The translations under genes were made by a program, and so were the position numbers. A DNA stretch of 64,000 nt from Flexivirga aerilata (lineage in GTDB: Bacteria > Actinomycetota > Actinomycetes > Actinomycetales > Dermatophilaceae), in contig NZ_JABENB010000001.1 in the NCBI RefSeq assembly GCF_013002715.1, positions 992,001 to 1,056,000 of the forward strand. The letters are read 5' to 3'. This document shows, one piece after another, positions 35,868 to 45,084 of this stretch. The notes under the pieces were generated by a model. It saw only the letters and a program-made list of their open reading frames with translations. It was not told where the DNA came from and ran no database searches. Each line of letters starts with the position of its first letter. Positions within the stretch are counted from its first letter, which is position 1.

Positions 35868-37349
35868 ATGGGCGTGAAGCAGTTCAAGCTGCCTGACCCC
35901 GGCGAGGGTCTGGTCGAGGCCGAGATCGTCACCTGGAAGATCAAGCCGGGCGATGCGGTGAAGGTCAACGACTTCGTGGTCGAGATCGAGACCGCGAAGT
36001 CGCTGGTCGAGCTCCCGATCCCGTGGGAGGGCACCGTCGTCGAGTTGCTCGTCGACGAGGGCACCACGGTCGACGTCGGTGCGCCGATCGTGTCGATCGA
36101 GGTCGCCGGCGCCGATGACGATCCCGCGCCGGCAGGCGATGCCGCCGCCCCGGCCGAAACGCCTGCGGCAGAGGGTGATGCGGGCGAACGCGTCGCCAAC
36201 CTGGTCGGTTACGGCGCGGTCGAGGGCTCGACGAAGCGTCGCGCCCGCCGCGCCCTGCACGGACACCACGAGCACGTCGCGACCAGTGACCCGCTGCCGC
36301 CGCCCGACCTGCACGCGCACGTCGCCACCGACTCGGTGCCGACCGCGCCCGCCCGTCCCGCGCAGGACGGCGCTCCCAGCCGGTCCGCGCGCGGCGCAGC
36401 CCCGGCGCTGCCCACCACTGCTGCCTCGGGCAAGGTGCTCGCGAAGCCGCCGGTGCGAAAGTTCGCCAAGGACAACGGGATCGACCTGTCGCAGGTCACC
36501 TCGTCGCGTGACGACGGCGTGATCAGCCGCGCCGACGTCGAGGCGTTCATCGCAGGCGGTGCCGGTGCTGCCGGGGCGACCACCGCAGCTCCGGCGGGTG
36601 CCGGGTTTGCGGGGCCTGCGTCATACGACGGGGAGCGGGAGACCCGCGTCCCGGTCAAGGGCGTGCGCAAGATGACCGCGCAGGCGATGGTCGGATCGGC
36701 GTTCACCGCGCCGCACGTCACCGAGTTCATCACCGTCGACATGACGCGCACGATGGAGCTGGTCGACCGGCTGAAGTCCGACCGCGACTTCCGCGACGTC
36801 AAGGTCACCCCGCTGCTCATCCTCGCCAAGGCGCTTCTCGTTGCGATCAAACGCAATCCGGAGGTCAACGCGACCTGGGACGAAGCAGCCCAGGAGATCG
36901 TGATCAAGCACTTCGTCAACCTCGGCATCGCCGCGGCGACGCCTCGGGGCCTGGTCGTGCCCAACATCAAGGACGCCGACCGTATGTCGATGCTCCAGCT
37001 CGGCACCGCGCTCGGTGAGCTGGTCGGCACCGCCCGCGAGGGACGCACGCCGCCGGCCGACATGTCCGGCGGGACGATCACGATCACCAACGTCGGTGTC
37101 TTCGGCGTCGACAACGGCACCCCGATCATCAACCCGGGGGAGTCGGCGATCCTGTGCTTCGGCGCGGTGCGCAAGATGCCGTGGGTGGTGACCGACGAGC
37201 AGGGCGTCGACCAGATCGTGCCGCGGCAGGTCACGCAGCTGTCGCTGTCCTTCGACCACCGGCTGATCGACGGCGACCTCGGCTCGCGCTTCCTGGCCGA
37301 CATCGCGGCGCTGCTCGAGGACCCGGCGCGCGCACTCGTCTGGGGCTGA
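35868..37349 (+). CDS. pdhC: Dihydrolipoyl acyltransferase E2 of the 2-oxoacid dehydrogenase
   Basis: A 493-residue E2. It has one N-terminal lipoyl domain with the lipoyl Lys in ETAKSLVEL (residue 44), a peripheral-subunit-binding domain (KPPVRKFAKDNGIDLSQVT, about 190-225), Ala/Pro-rich linkers and a catalytic domain ending LSFDHRLIDGDLGSRFL (HxxxDG). No E3 (lipoamide dehydrogenase) gene is in the operon, so it must be supplied from elsewhere. It follows E1 beta by 88 bp with AAGGAGAA before the ATG. The 3' half overlaps a very long antisense frame (see 36621-38303). Confidence 0.9.
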   Translation: MGVKQFKLPDPGEGLVEAEIVTWKIKPGDAVKVNDFVVEIETAKSLVELPIPWEGTVVELLVDEGTTVDVGAPIVSIEVAGADDDPAPAGDAAAPAETPAAEGDAGERVANLVGYGAVEGSTKRRARRALHGHHEHVATSDPLPPPDLHAHVATDSVPTAPARPAQDGAPSRSARGAAPALPTTAASGKVLAKPPVRKFAKDNGIDLSQVTSSRDDGVISRADVEAFIAGGAGAAGATTAAPAGAGFAGPASYDGERETRVPVKGVRKMTAQAMVGSAFTAPHVTEFITVDMTRTMELVDRLKSDRDFRDVKVTPLLILAKALLVAIKRNPEVNATWDEAAQEIVIKHFVNLGIAAATPRGLVVPNIKDADRMSMLQLGTALGELVGTAREGRTPPADMSGGTITITNVGVFGVDNGTPIINPGESAILCFGAVRKMPWVVTDEQGVDQIVPRQVTQLSLSFDHRLIDGDLGSRFLADIAALLEDPARALVWG

Positions 37350-38303
37350 GCGGGGCCCGGTGCTGAGCCGGCTCTCGTGCTGAGTGGAGTCCGAGCGGTC
37401 AGGGTTTCGACCGACCGCGCGGGCGACATCGGCTGCCGAGCCGAAGCGCGGCGCGCTCGTCATGGTCGGGGCGGATCGCGTTGCCACGTCGAGGGATTCG
37501 GTGACCCGGGCCAGCCAGTCGCCGACCAGCGCATCGAAGACGGCGGCCTGCTCGATGTGCACGTTGTGTCCGGCCCGGTCGAGGGCGGCGTAGGTGGTGC
37601 GCGGCCAGTCCCTGGTGAGCGCGAACTGATCGGCATAGCCGACCACCGCGTCCTGCCGTCCCGCGACGACCAGGCCGGGCCGGTCGAACCGCGGCACCGA
37701 GCCTTCCCAGGCTCCGCGGTAGTCGGCCGAAATGCGGGCGAGGACAGCCGGATCGACGCTGTCGATGCCGGTCTGCACCTCGAGGGCGGTGCGGCGGAAC
37801 GTCTCGGGTGTCTGCACGACCCCGAGCGCGAAGGCCGACTCGGGCTCGACCTCGACGCCGTCGACGTCTCGCGCGATCACCCGGTGCTCCGGCACCGTGC
37901 GGGTCTCGAAGCCGGCGAGCACGGCCGGCGCGACGAGACAAGCGCCGGCATAGCGCTCCGTGTCGGCGGTGAGCAGACCCTGGGTGAGATATCCGCCGTA
38001 CGACTCGCCGGCGACCGCGAGCGGACCGTCGGGCACGAGCTGCCGCACCGTCTCCTGCACGACGGCGAAAACGTCGTCGGTGCCGCGCAATGCGGTTGTC
38101 GCGGTGCTCCGTCCATGACCTGGTAGGTCGAGGTAGACCCGTCGCCAGCCCGGGTGCCGCTCGAGCACCGGCTCGAAGGCGCCGCTCATCAGCCGGTGGT
38201 CGCAGGTGAAGCCGTGCAGCAGGACGAGCGTGCCGACCGCCGCTCCGGCTGCCGGGAGGTCGAGGTAGTGGACGCGGGCGAGCGGCAGGTCGAGGAAGGG
38301 CAT
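36621..38303 (-). CDS. Alpha/beta hydrolase whose frame runs antisense into the E2 gene
   Basis: The first ~272 residues (to about 37490) form a normal alpha/beta hydrolase: LVLLHGFTCDHRLMSGAF, the Ser nucleophile in AVAGESYGGYLTQG, Asp in VVAGRQDAVVGYADQ and His in LDRAGHNVHIEQA. No stop codon follows. The frame stays open for another ~290 residues, crossing the complete intergenic gap and 729 bp of pdhC antisense. The tail is low-complexity Arg/Asp/Val-rich shadow sequence, so it is unlikely to be functional. Either the stop has been lost or there is a frameshift or error near 37480. The ATG at 38303 gives MPFLDLPLARVHY. Confidence 0.65.
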   Translation of the reverse strand: MPFLDLPLARVHYLDLPAAGAAVGTLVLLHGFTCDHRLMSGAFEPVLERHPGWRRVYLDLPGHGRSTATTALRGTDDVFAVVQETVRQLVPDGPLAVAGESYGGYLTQGLLTADTERYAGACLVAPAVLAGFETRTVPEHRVIARDVDGVEVEPESAFALGVVQTPETFRRTALEVQTGIDSVDPAVLARISADYRGAWEGSVPRFDRPGLVVAGRQDAVVGYADQFALTRDWPRTTYAALDRAGHNVHIEQAAVFDALVGDWLARVTESLDVATRSAPTMTSAPRFGSAADVARAVGRNPDRSDSTQHESRLSTGPRSAPDECARRVLEQRRDVGQEARAEVAVDQPVVEGQRQLRDLPRHDLVDALLVGHHPRHLAHRAEAQDRRLPRVDDRGAVVDAEDTDVGDRDRPAGHVGRRRASLAGGADQLTERGAELEHRHTVGVLDVGHDQAPRRRRGDAEVDEVLDHDLLGCFVPGRVDLRIAFDRNEKRLGEDEQRGDLDVAEVAVGLQPVDQLHRARHVDGDELGDVRRGERRSDHRLRGHLAHALDRDAGLPLPVV

Positions 38304-38384
38304 GACGCCAGCATCTCGTAAGCGGCGGTGCTGCTCGCGTCACCCTTGCTCACGAGAGGAGTCGCAGCAGTGCGGGGCCGCGCG

Positions 38385-38792
38385 TCACACGAGCTTCGCG
38401 ACCAGCTTCGCGAATTCCTCCTGCTGCGGACCGGTGAGCCGGCCCAGGCGCTCGCCGAACTCCGCGGTCACCAGCGCCATGCCCTCGGCCGTCACCTGCT
38501 GTCCCTTCGCGGTGAGCCGGAGGCGGTGCCGGCGCAGGTCGCCGGGATCGATCTCGCGGTCGACGTAGCCCTCCGCCTGCAACTTCTTCAGGTGTGCCGC
38601 GACGGTGGCCTTCGGCATCAGCAGATCGGCCGCGATCGCGGCGGGATAGGGCTGGTCCTCGATCGCCGCGAGCACGAAGAGCTCCTTCGGGTCGAGACCG
38701 AGTGCCCGGAGGTCGGGCGCGGCATTCGCCACGACCTGCTGGCCCAGCCGAAACGTCACCGACCACAACCTGGCCGCGTCGATTTCTGTCAT
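38385..38792 (-). CDS. MarR-family transcriptional regulator
   Basis: A 135-residue winged-helix regulator. PAAIAADLLMPKATVAAHLKK is the recognition helix region and YVDREIDPGDLRRHRLRLT the wing with its conserved D-x-R-R. It is divergent from the SDR gene with a 109-bp gap, so it probably controls the SDR and the following hydrolase. The ATG at 38792 is chosen; the longer frame to 39239 runs antisense into the SDR gene. Confidence 0.82.
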   Translation of the reverse strand: MTEIDAARLWSVTFRLGQQVVANAAPDLRALGLDPKELFVLAAIEDQPYPAAIAADLLMPKATVAAHLKKLQAEGYVDREIDPGDLRRHRLRLTAKGQQVTAEGMALVTAEFGERLGRLTGPQQEEFAKLVAKLV

Positions 38793-38901
38793 CACCCTTG
38801 CCAATTCGTACAGAACGGAACTAACCTGAAATGGAATTACATTGATCTGGAACGACGTTACCACCCACGGCGCGTGCTGTGGTCCCACCGTTAGGAGTCT
38901 T

Positions 38902-39843
38902 GTGTCTACTTCTCTTCGCACCCCGTTCGGCGCGCAGTCCACCGCTGCGGAGGTGCTCGCCGACGTCGATCTGACCGGGAAACGCGCCATCGTGACGGGC
39001 GCTTCCTCGGGCATCGGGATCGAAACCGCCAGGGCGCTCGCATCCGCGGGCGCCGCGGTCACTCTCGCCGTGCGAGACACCGCGCGCGGTGCCGACGTGG
39101 CCGCCGACATCGTCCGCACCACGGGCAACGCAGGGGTCGAGGTGGCGCCGCTCGAGCTCGCCGACCTCGCCTCGGTCGATGCCTTCGTGCGGGCGTGGAC
39201 CGGGCCACTGCACATCCTGGTCAACAACGCCGGGATCATGGCGGTTCCTCAGCGCACGCTGACGTCATACGGTCAGGAGCTGCATTTCGCGACCAACCAC
39301 CTGGGGCACTTCCGCCTCGCGACGGGTCTGCACCCGGCCCTCGCGGCGGCCGGCGGCGCACGGATCGTGTCGGTCAGCTCGGCGGGAAACCTGGTCTCGC
39401 CGGTGAACTTCGACGACCTCACCTACAACTTCATCCCGTATGACGGGATCGGCGCCTACGGCCAGTCGAAGACGGCCAACGTGCTCTTCGCCGTCGGAGT
39501 CGGGCAGCGGTGGGCCGACGACGGGATCGTCGCCAACGCGCTGATGCCCGGCGCGGTCAACACCCGCCTCATGCGCCACGTCGATCCGGCCTGGTTCGAA
39601 GGACAGGAGGACGCGATGCCGATCACGACGAAGACCCCTGAGCAGGGAGCGGCGACGTCCGCGCTGCTTGCCGGCTCCCCGCTGGTCGACGGCGTGACGG
39701 GACGCTACTTCGAGGACGTCAACGAGGCCGAGGTGGTCCACGAACGCGGCGGTGGCGGGTCGGGTGTGGCGCCATACGCACTCGACCCCGGCAACGCCGA
39801 GCGCCTGTGGACCGTGTCGTCTCAGCTCGTCGGCATCGCGTAG
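38902..39843 (+). CDS. Short-chain dehydrogenase/reductase
   Basis: A 313-residue classical SDR. VTGASSGIGIETARAL binds NAD(P), NNAGIM is conserved, catalytic Ser is in VSVSSAGNL, and YGQSKTAN is the Y-x3-K. It resembles WWOX/retinol-dehydrogenase-like SDRs. The substrate is unknown. The GTG at 38902 lies 5 bp after TAGGAG; the in-frame ATG at 38842 has no such site. It ends 10 bp before the CocE-type hydrolase, so the two form a MarR-controlled pair. Confidence 0.85.
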   Translation: MSTSLRTPFGAQSTAAEVLADVDLTGKRAIVTGASSGIGIETARALASAGAAVTLAVRDTARGADVAADIVRTTGNAGVEVAPLELADLASVDAFVRAWTGPLHILVNNAGIMAVPQRTLTSYGQELHFATNHLGHFRLATGLHPALAAAGGARIVSVSSAGNLVSPVNFDDLTYNFIPYDGIGAYGQSKTANVLFAVGVGQRWADDGIVANALMPGAVNTRLMRHVDPAWFEGQEDAMPITTKTPEQGAATSALLAGSPLVDGVTGRYFEDVNEAEVVHERGGGGSGVAPYALDPGNAERLWTVSSQLVGIA

Positions 39844-39853
39844 GGAGCTGAAG

Positions 39854-41496
39854 ATGTCGGTCACGGGCTTGCTTGCCAGCCACGTCTGCCAGCGCCTCTT
39901 TCGCCTCGGACGTCCCGAGACGCGGCACGTCACCGTCGAACGTGGCATCGAGGTCCCCCTCGGTGGTGGGGTCGTCCTGCGCGCCGATCGTTGGGCGCCG
40001 GAGCCGCTTCCGGCCGCGGCGCCCGTGATGCTGTTTCTCACGCCGTACGACCGCGGCGGCTTCCAGAACGCGATATCCCGCATGGTCGCCGAGCGCGGAT
40101 TCCAGGCGCTCGCGGTCAGCTCTCGCGGGACCTTCGGCTCGACGGCGGGGCCGTTCGCCCCGGTCACGCACGACGCCGGCGACGGGCTCGCCGTCTCGAC
40201 TGGATCCGCGCCCAGGACTGGTATCCGGGCAAGATCGTGCTCGCGGGTGCGAGCTACGTCGGCTACACGCAATGGGCGGTTGCGGCGCGCGCCGGGGACG
40301 ACGTCGTCGCGATGAACCCGCACGTCACCTCCTCGAGGCTGATCCGTTCCACGCTGGAGGGCGGGGTGCCGCAGACCGATCTCGTGGTGCGCTGGGGAGC
40401 CATGCTGCACGCCCAGGAGAACGCCGTCGCGTTTGCCCGGCTGCTCCTCGGCATCGGCGCCGGGCGGGTCCGCCGCGCCATGGACGCGAAGCCGACCACC
40501 GAGGGGGATCGCCTCGCCTTCGGGCAGCAGTGGCAGTTCATGCAGGACGTCCTGCGGCGCCCCGTCGACGACCCGCACTGGGACGCAGGCGATTTCAGCG
40601 CAACGGTGGGTGACATCGCGATCCCGGCGAGCCTCTACGCGGGCTGGTACGACATCTTCCTGCCCGACCAGCTCCGCGACTTCGCGGCGATGCGGGCGGC
40701 CGGGCGGGACGTCCGCCTCACCGTCGGCGACTTCACCCACTCAGCGCTCTCCGGCATGGCCGCGTCGCTTCGGGAAACGGTGACCTTCAGTCGTGAGCGC
40801 GCCGGGCTGCAGCCTGTCGTCGAGCGCAAGCCGGTGCGTCTTCGACTCATGGGCACCGACACCTGGCGCGAGTTCGACACCTGGCCTCCCGCCGCGACCA
40901 TGACGACCTGGCATCTCCACGCGGGTGGGGGCCTCTCGGAGAACAGGCCGCCAGAGGTCTCCCAGGACGGCGCGACCAGCCTCTACCGCTACGACCCGGC
41001 CGACCCCACCCCCACGGTCGGCGGTCGCCTGCTCCTCAAGGGCGCCGGGCGGGTCGACCAGCGACCGCGGGAGAGCAGGGACGACGTCCTCGTCTTCACG
41101 AGTCCGCCACTCGCCGCGGACCTCGACGTGATCGGTCCGCTGTCGGCGACGATCTGGGCGGAGTCGGACGTCCCGTTCTTCGACCTCCACGTGCGGCTGT
41201 GCGAGGTCGACGAGCGCGGCCGGTCGTTCAACGTGTGTGACGGCATCGCCAGCCTCCGGTGCACGCCAGGTGCCGGCCCGCAGCCCTACGCGATCGCACT
41301 GGCTCCCACGGCTCAGAGGTTTGCGCGTGGCCGCCGCATCAGGGTGCAGGTGTCGAGCGGCTCCCATCCCGAATACCTCCGCAACGCCGGCGGCGACCCG
41401 AGTCGCGCCACCGCTACCGAGCTTGTCCCTGCGCTGATCACGATCCACCACGACCGCCGGCACCCGTCCGGCGTCCGGTTGCCGCACCTGTCCTAG
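39854..41496 (+). pseudogene. CocE/NonD-family hydrolase, frameshifted
   Basis: Two overlapping frames together give one ~547-residue CocE-type hydrolase. Frame 1 (from ATG 39854, MSVTGLLASH) covers the N-terminus up to about 40195: LTPYDRGGFQNAIS, SSRGTFGS and DAGDGLAV. A +1/-2 change then moves the frame, and frame 2 continues DWIRAQDWYPGKIVLAGASY, with Ser in GASYVG, to the end, including the C-terminal PepX domain. The text GTCTCGAC at about 40194-40201 would be in frame if it were GTCCTCGAC. This is a one-base deletion, either a real mutation or an assembly error. The N- and C-parts are otherwise intact. Confidence 0.75.
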
Positions 41497-41517
41497 GCGA
41501 CGCGAGCCACCGGTGTC

Positions 41518-44370
41518 CTACGCGCGGTGCTGCCCGTCCAGCAGCTGTGCCAGGTGTATGCCGTCGGCCCCGGCGAGGTCGCGCAGCTGGGTGCGGCAGG
41601 AGAATCCGTCGGCCAGGATCACGTCACCCGGCCGGGCGTCGCGCACCGCGGGCAGCAGGTTGGTTTCGGCGACCGCGACCGAGACGTCGTAGTGCCCACG
41701 CTCGACGCCGAAATTGCCTGCCAGACCACAGCATCCGCCGATCCTGCGCACTTCGGCACCGGCCCGGCCGAGCAACGCGGCATCGGCGTCCCAGCTCATC
41801 ACCGCGTGGTGATGGCAGTGCGGCTGGGCGATGACGCGGGTGCCGGTCAGGTCCGGTGGTGTCCAGCCGTCGGTGCGTTGCAGCAACTCGGCGAGGGTGA
41901 CGGTCGCGGCGCTCACCACCGCGGCGTCCGGGTCATCGGGCAGCAGCTCGGTCAGGTCATGGCGCAACACAGCGGTGCACGAGGGCTCGACGCCGACGAT
42001 CGGCGCACCGGCGCGAGCAGCGGGTGCGAGCGTCGAAACCAGTTTGTGCAGAGTCGATTTCGCGGCATCCAGCTGGCCGGTCGAGATCAGCGTCAGGCCG
42101 CAGCAGCCGCGGGCGGGTGGCAGCACCGGTTGATAACCGGCATCGCGCAGCACCCGCACCATCGCCTCGCCGACCTCGGGGGTGAAGGAGTCGGTGAAGG
42201 TGTCCACCCACAGCAGCGCCGGTCGCTCCACCTCGGGCGTGTATGGCGGGAGCCCCGCACCGGCGGCCCACCGCGCGAACGACACCGGCGCGATGACCGG
42301 GATCGACCGGCGCGCGTCCACCCCGCCCGCGGTCTTGAAGACGCCGACCCGGTCGGCCACCCGCATCGCGGCGCGCGACAGGCGCGGGGTGCGCCCGGCC
42401 AGCCGCAGCCACTGCGGGAGCCGGCCGAGGGAGTAGTGCGAGATCGGCCGGCGCCGGCCGCGGTAGGTCTGGTGCAGCACCTCGGACTTCATCGACGCCA
42501 TGTCGATGCCGGTCGGGCAGTCCGACAGGCACCCCTTGCAGGACAGGCACAGGTCGAGCGCCTCGTGCACCTCCGGAGCGGCCCAATCCGCTTGCACCAC
42601 AGAGCCGTTGATCATCTCCTGCAGCACCCGGGACCTGCCGCGGGTGGAGTCCTTCTCCTCGCGGGTGGCGCCGTAGGACGGGCACATCACGCCGCCGCTG
42701 CCGGTGTTGTCGGCGCGGCACTTGCCGACGCCGGTGCAGCGGTGCACCGCCTGGGAGAAGTCCCCGCCGTCGGCGGCCCACGCGAGGGCCAGTGGTGCCG
42801 AGCGGTCGCCACGATCGCCGCGGCCGCCCGGTGCGGCGGGAGCCGGGAAACGCAGGTCGGCATCCAGCGGCGCCGGCTCGACCAGCACGCCGGGGTTGAG
42901 CAGGTTGTCGGGGTCGCAGAGCTGCTTCGCGGCGCCGAAGAGCGCGAGTGACTTCGCGTCATACATGTGGGGGAGCAGCTCGCTGCGGGCGCGGCCGTCG
43001 CCGTGCTCGCCCGACAGCGACCCGCCGTAGCTGCCCACCAGCTTCGCGGCGTCGATCATGAAGGACCGCAACACGTTTCGGGCGTCGGGGCGCTGCAGTG
43101 GAAGGTCGAGGCGGACGTGCATGCAGCCGTCGCCGAAGTGCCCGAAGGGGGCGGAGGTGAGGCCGTGGTCGGCGACAAGCGCGTCGAAGTCGCGCAGGTA
43201 GCTGCCCAGTTGGTCCGGCGGCACCGCCGCGTCCTCCAAGCCGGGCCAGGCGGGCCGGCCCGCAGGCGAGCGCCCGGCCAGCCCGGCGCCGTCGGCGCGA
43301 ATCCGCCACAGGGCCGCCGTCTCCGCGGGGGAGGTCACGACGCGCGAGTCGATCGCGCCGAGCGACGAATCCGCTGCAACCGCAGTGGCTCTCGCTTCGA
43401 CCTCTGCCAGGTCGTCACCGCTCACCTCGACGAAGAGCCACGCGCCGCCGCCCGGCAGGTCGGGCACCGCGCCGTCGCCACGCCGTGCCCGCAGCACGTC
43501 GGTCAGGCGGGCATCCAGGCCTTCGCACGCAGTGGGCCGGTGCGCGAGCACGGCCGGTGCGGCATCGCCCGCCGCCGCGATGTCGGGGAAGCCCAGCACG
43601 ATCATCCGGCGGTGCGCCGGGTCGGGCACCAGTCGCACCGTGGCCTCGGTGAGCACGGCCAGCGTGCCCTCGCTGCCGACCAGGAAGCGCGCGACGTCGC
43701 GCTCGCGCTCGGGCAGCAGGTGCTCCATCGAGTAGCCGGAGACCTGGCGGCCGAAACGGCCGAACTGCGTGCGGATGTGGGCGAGTTCGGTGCCGGCGAG
43801 GTCGCGCAACCCGGCGGCCTCGGGTGTCGCGGCCGGTTCCACCACGCTCGAGGTGAGCGCGAATTCGCTTCCGGTGCCGAAGAATCCGCGCAGCGCCACG
43901 ACGTTGTCGACCGTGCGCCCGTAGCCGAGCGAACGCGACCCGCACGCGTTGTTGCCGATCATCCCGCCGATCGTGCAGCGGGTCGAGGTCGACGGGTCGG
44001 GTCCGAAGCGCAGGCCGTGCGGCGCCGCGGCGCGTTGGAGCTGCTCCTGCACAACACCTGGCTGCACCCGCGCGGTGCGAGCCTCTGCGTCGACCTCGAG
44101 GACCCGCGCGTAATGCCGTGACAGATCCAGCACGATGCCGGGCCCAACCGCATTGCCGGCCACGGAGGTGCCCGCCCCGCGCATGGTGAGCGGGATGCCC
44201 TCGGCGCGCGCCGTCGCGTGCGCGGCGGCGATCTCCTCGGCCGAGCGCGGGAACACGACGGCGACCGGTAGCACCCGGTAGAGCGAGGCGTCGGCGCTGT
44301 AGGCCGCGCGCGTCGTGGTGTCGTCACGCACCTCGAGCCCGGCGGCGCGCAGGTCGGCAAGCAGAGTCAT
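41518..44370 (-). CDS. FAD/4Fe-4S D-2-hydroxyacid dehydrogenase (GlcD-GlpC fusion type)
   Basis: A 950-residue fusion. Residues 30-260 form a PCMH FAD domain (GAGTSVAGNAVGPGIVLDLS; GGMIGNNACGSRSLGYGRT). Residues 260-500 are the FAD_oxidase_C domain, with the conserved GHFGDGCMHVRLD and GEHGDGRAR. A ferredoxin-like segment follows with CTGVGKCR...CPSYG and CLSCKGCLSDCP, then two CCG domains (ARGCCGLTLIS, GGCCGLAGNFG). The architecture is that of D-lactate or D-2-hydroxyglutarate dehydrogenases such as YdiJ. It passes electrons to quinone or flavoprotein. The ATG at 44370 starts MTLLADLRAAG, with the start codon inside a palindrome shared with the divergent gntR. Confidence 0.88.
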   Translation of the reverse strand: MTLLADLRAAGLEVRDDTTTRAAYSADASLYRVLPVAVVFPRSAEEIAAAHATARAEGIPLTMRGAGTSVAGNAVGPGIVLDLSRHYARVLEVDAEARTARVQPGVVQEQLQRAAAPHGLRFGPDPSTSTRCTIGGMIGNNACGSRSLGYGRTVDNVVALRGFFGTGSEFALTSSVVEPAATPEAAGLRDLAGTELAHIRTQFGRFGRQVSGYSMEHLLPERERDVARFLVGSEGTLAVLTEATVRLVPDPAHRRMIVLGFPDIAAAGDAAPAVLAHRPTACEGLDARLTDVLRARRGDGAVPDLPGGGAWLFVEVSGDDLAEVEARATAVAADSSLGAIDSRVVTSPAETAALWRIRADGAGLAGRSPAGRPAWPGLEDAAVPPDQLGSYLRDFDALVADHGLTSAPFGHFGDGCMHVRLDLPLQRPDARNVLRSFMIDAAKLVGSYGGSLSGEHGDGRARSELLPHMYDAKSLALFGAAKQLCDPDNLLNPGVLVEPAPLDADLRFPAPAAPGGRGDRGDRSAPLALAWAADGGDFSQAVHRCTGVGKCRADNTGSGGVMCPSYGATREEKDSTRGRSRVLQEMINGSVVQADWAAPEVHEALDLCLSCKGCLSDCPTGIDMASMKSEVLHQTYRGRRRPISHYSLGRLPQWLRLAGRTPRLSRAAMRVADRVGVFKTAGGVDARRSIPVIAPVSFARWAAGAGLPPYTPEVERPALLWVDTFTDSFTPEVGEAMVRVLRDAGYQPVLPPARGCCGLTLISTGQLDAAKSTLHKLVSTLAPAARAGAPIVGVEPSCTAVLRHDLTELLPDDPDAAVVSAATVTLAELLQRTDGWTPPDLTGTRVIAQPHCHHHAVMSWDADAALLGRAGAEVRRIGGCCGLAGNFGVERGHYDVSVAVAETNLLPAVRDARPGDVILADGFSCRTQLRDLAGADGIHLAQLLDGQHRA

Positions 44371-44394
44371 GGGTAACATGTTACTCATGACTCT
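44363..44394. promoter_or_regulatory. 32-bp palindrome with two face-to-face leaderless promoters
   Basis: 15 of 16 base pairs match, centred on GTAACATGTTAC (44373-44384). The outer arms AGAGTCATG/CATGACTCT contain both divergent start codons. On each strand a TAACAT hexamer lies exactly 7 bp before the ATG. That is where a -10 box would sit if transcription began at the A of ATG. GntR/FadR-type regulators bind palindromes of this kind, so this is the likely operator of the adjacent GntR. Confidence 0.75.
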
Positions 44395-45079
44395 GGCGGG
44401 ACAGGCAGCGGAGCGGGTCCGCGGTTGGCTGTATGACGGGACCATCGAGCGCGACGCCTTCTACTCGGTGCCGCAGATGGCCGATCTGCTCGGAATGTCC
44501 CGGTCGCCCGTGCGGGAGGGTCTGCTCAGCCTTGCCGGTGCCGGGTTGATCGAGTTCGTGCCCAACCGCGGCTTCCGCGCGGTGCGCCCATCCGGGCACG
44601 ACATCGCCGAGATCTTCGCATTGCGCCTCGCGCTCGAGCCGTTGGGTGCCGCGCGCGCGGCAGCTCTACCGGCGTCTGCCGACGTGCGCAACCCCGCGGC
44701 GACCTTGGCACTCGAAACGATGAGAACTGCTGCTGTCAAAGGGGATTCGGCACAGTTTGCGTCGGCGGATCAACGGTTGCACGCGGCGATCCTGGAGACC
44801 GTGGGCAACGCCCGGATGACCGCTCTGATCGCCGATCTGCGTGACGCGACCAGGCTGCTGGGCGCGTCGACCGCTGGTCGGTCTCGTTCGCTTGCGGAGA
44901 TCCTCGACGAGCACGAGCCGTTCGTCGCCGCGATCGAGGCAGGCGACGGCGCGCGGGCCGCGATGTCGATGCGGCGTCACCTGATCGCGACCGGCCGGCT
45001 CTTGGTGCAGCAGGCCTTCGACGACGGCGACGACGAGGCGTGGGCCGCGTGGGATCGGCTGGTCGACGAGGACGAATGA
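44387..45079 (+). CDS. GntR-family regulator, FadR/FCD subgroup
   Basis: A 230-residue regulator. The winged helix is at about 1-70 (YSVPQMADLLGMSRSPVREGLLSLAGAGLIEFVP). The C-terminal all-helical FCD domain has the metal-binding His/Asp positions D-x3-H (ADQRLHAAIL), H (EHEPFVAAIEAGD) and H (MRRHLIATGRL). FCD ligands are usually carboxylic acids, which fits control of the divergent D-2-hydroxyacid dehydrogenase. The ATG at 44387 lacks a Shine-Dalgarno and is probably leaderless. Its first three codons equal those of the divergent gene (MTL). Confidence 0.88.
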   Translation: MTLAGQAAERVRGWLYDGTIERDAFYSVPQMADLLGMSRSPVREGLLSLAGAGLIEFVPNRGFRAVRPSGHDIAEIFALRLALEPLGAARAAALPASADVRNPAATLALETMRTAAVKGDSAQFASADQRLHAAILETVGNARMTALIADLRDATRLLGASTAGRSRSLAEILDEHEPFVAAIEAGDGARAAMSMRRHLIATGRLLVQQAFDDGDDEAWAAWDRLVDEDE

Positions 45080-45084
45080 GGTGC

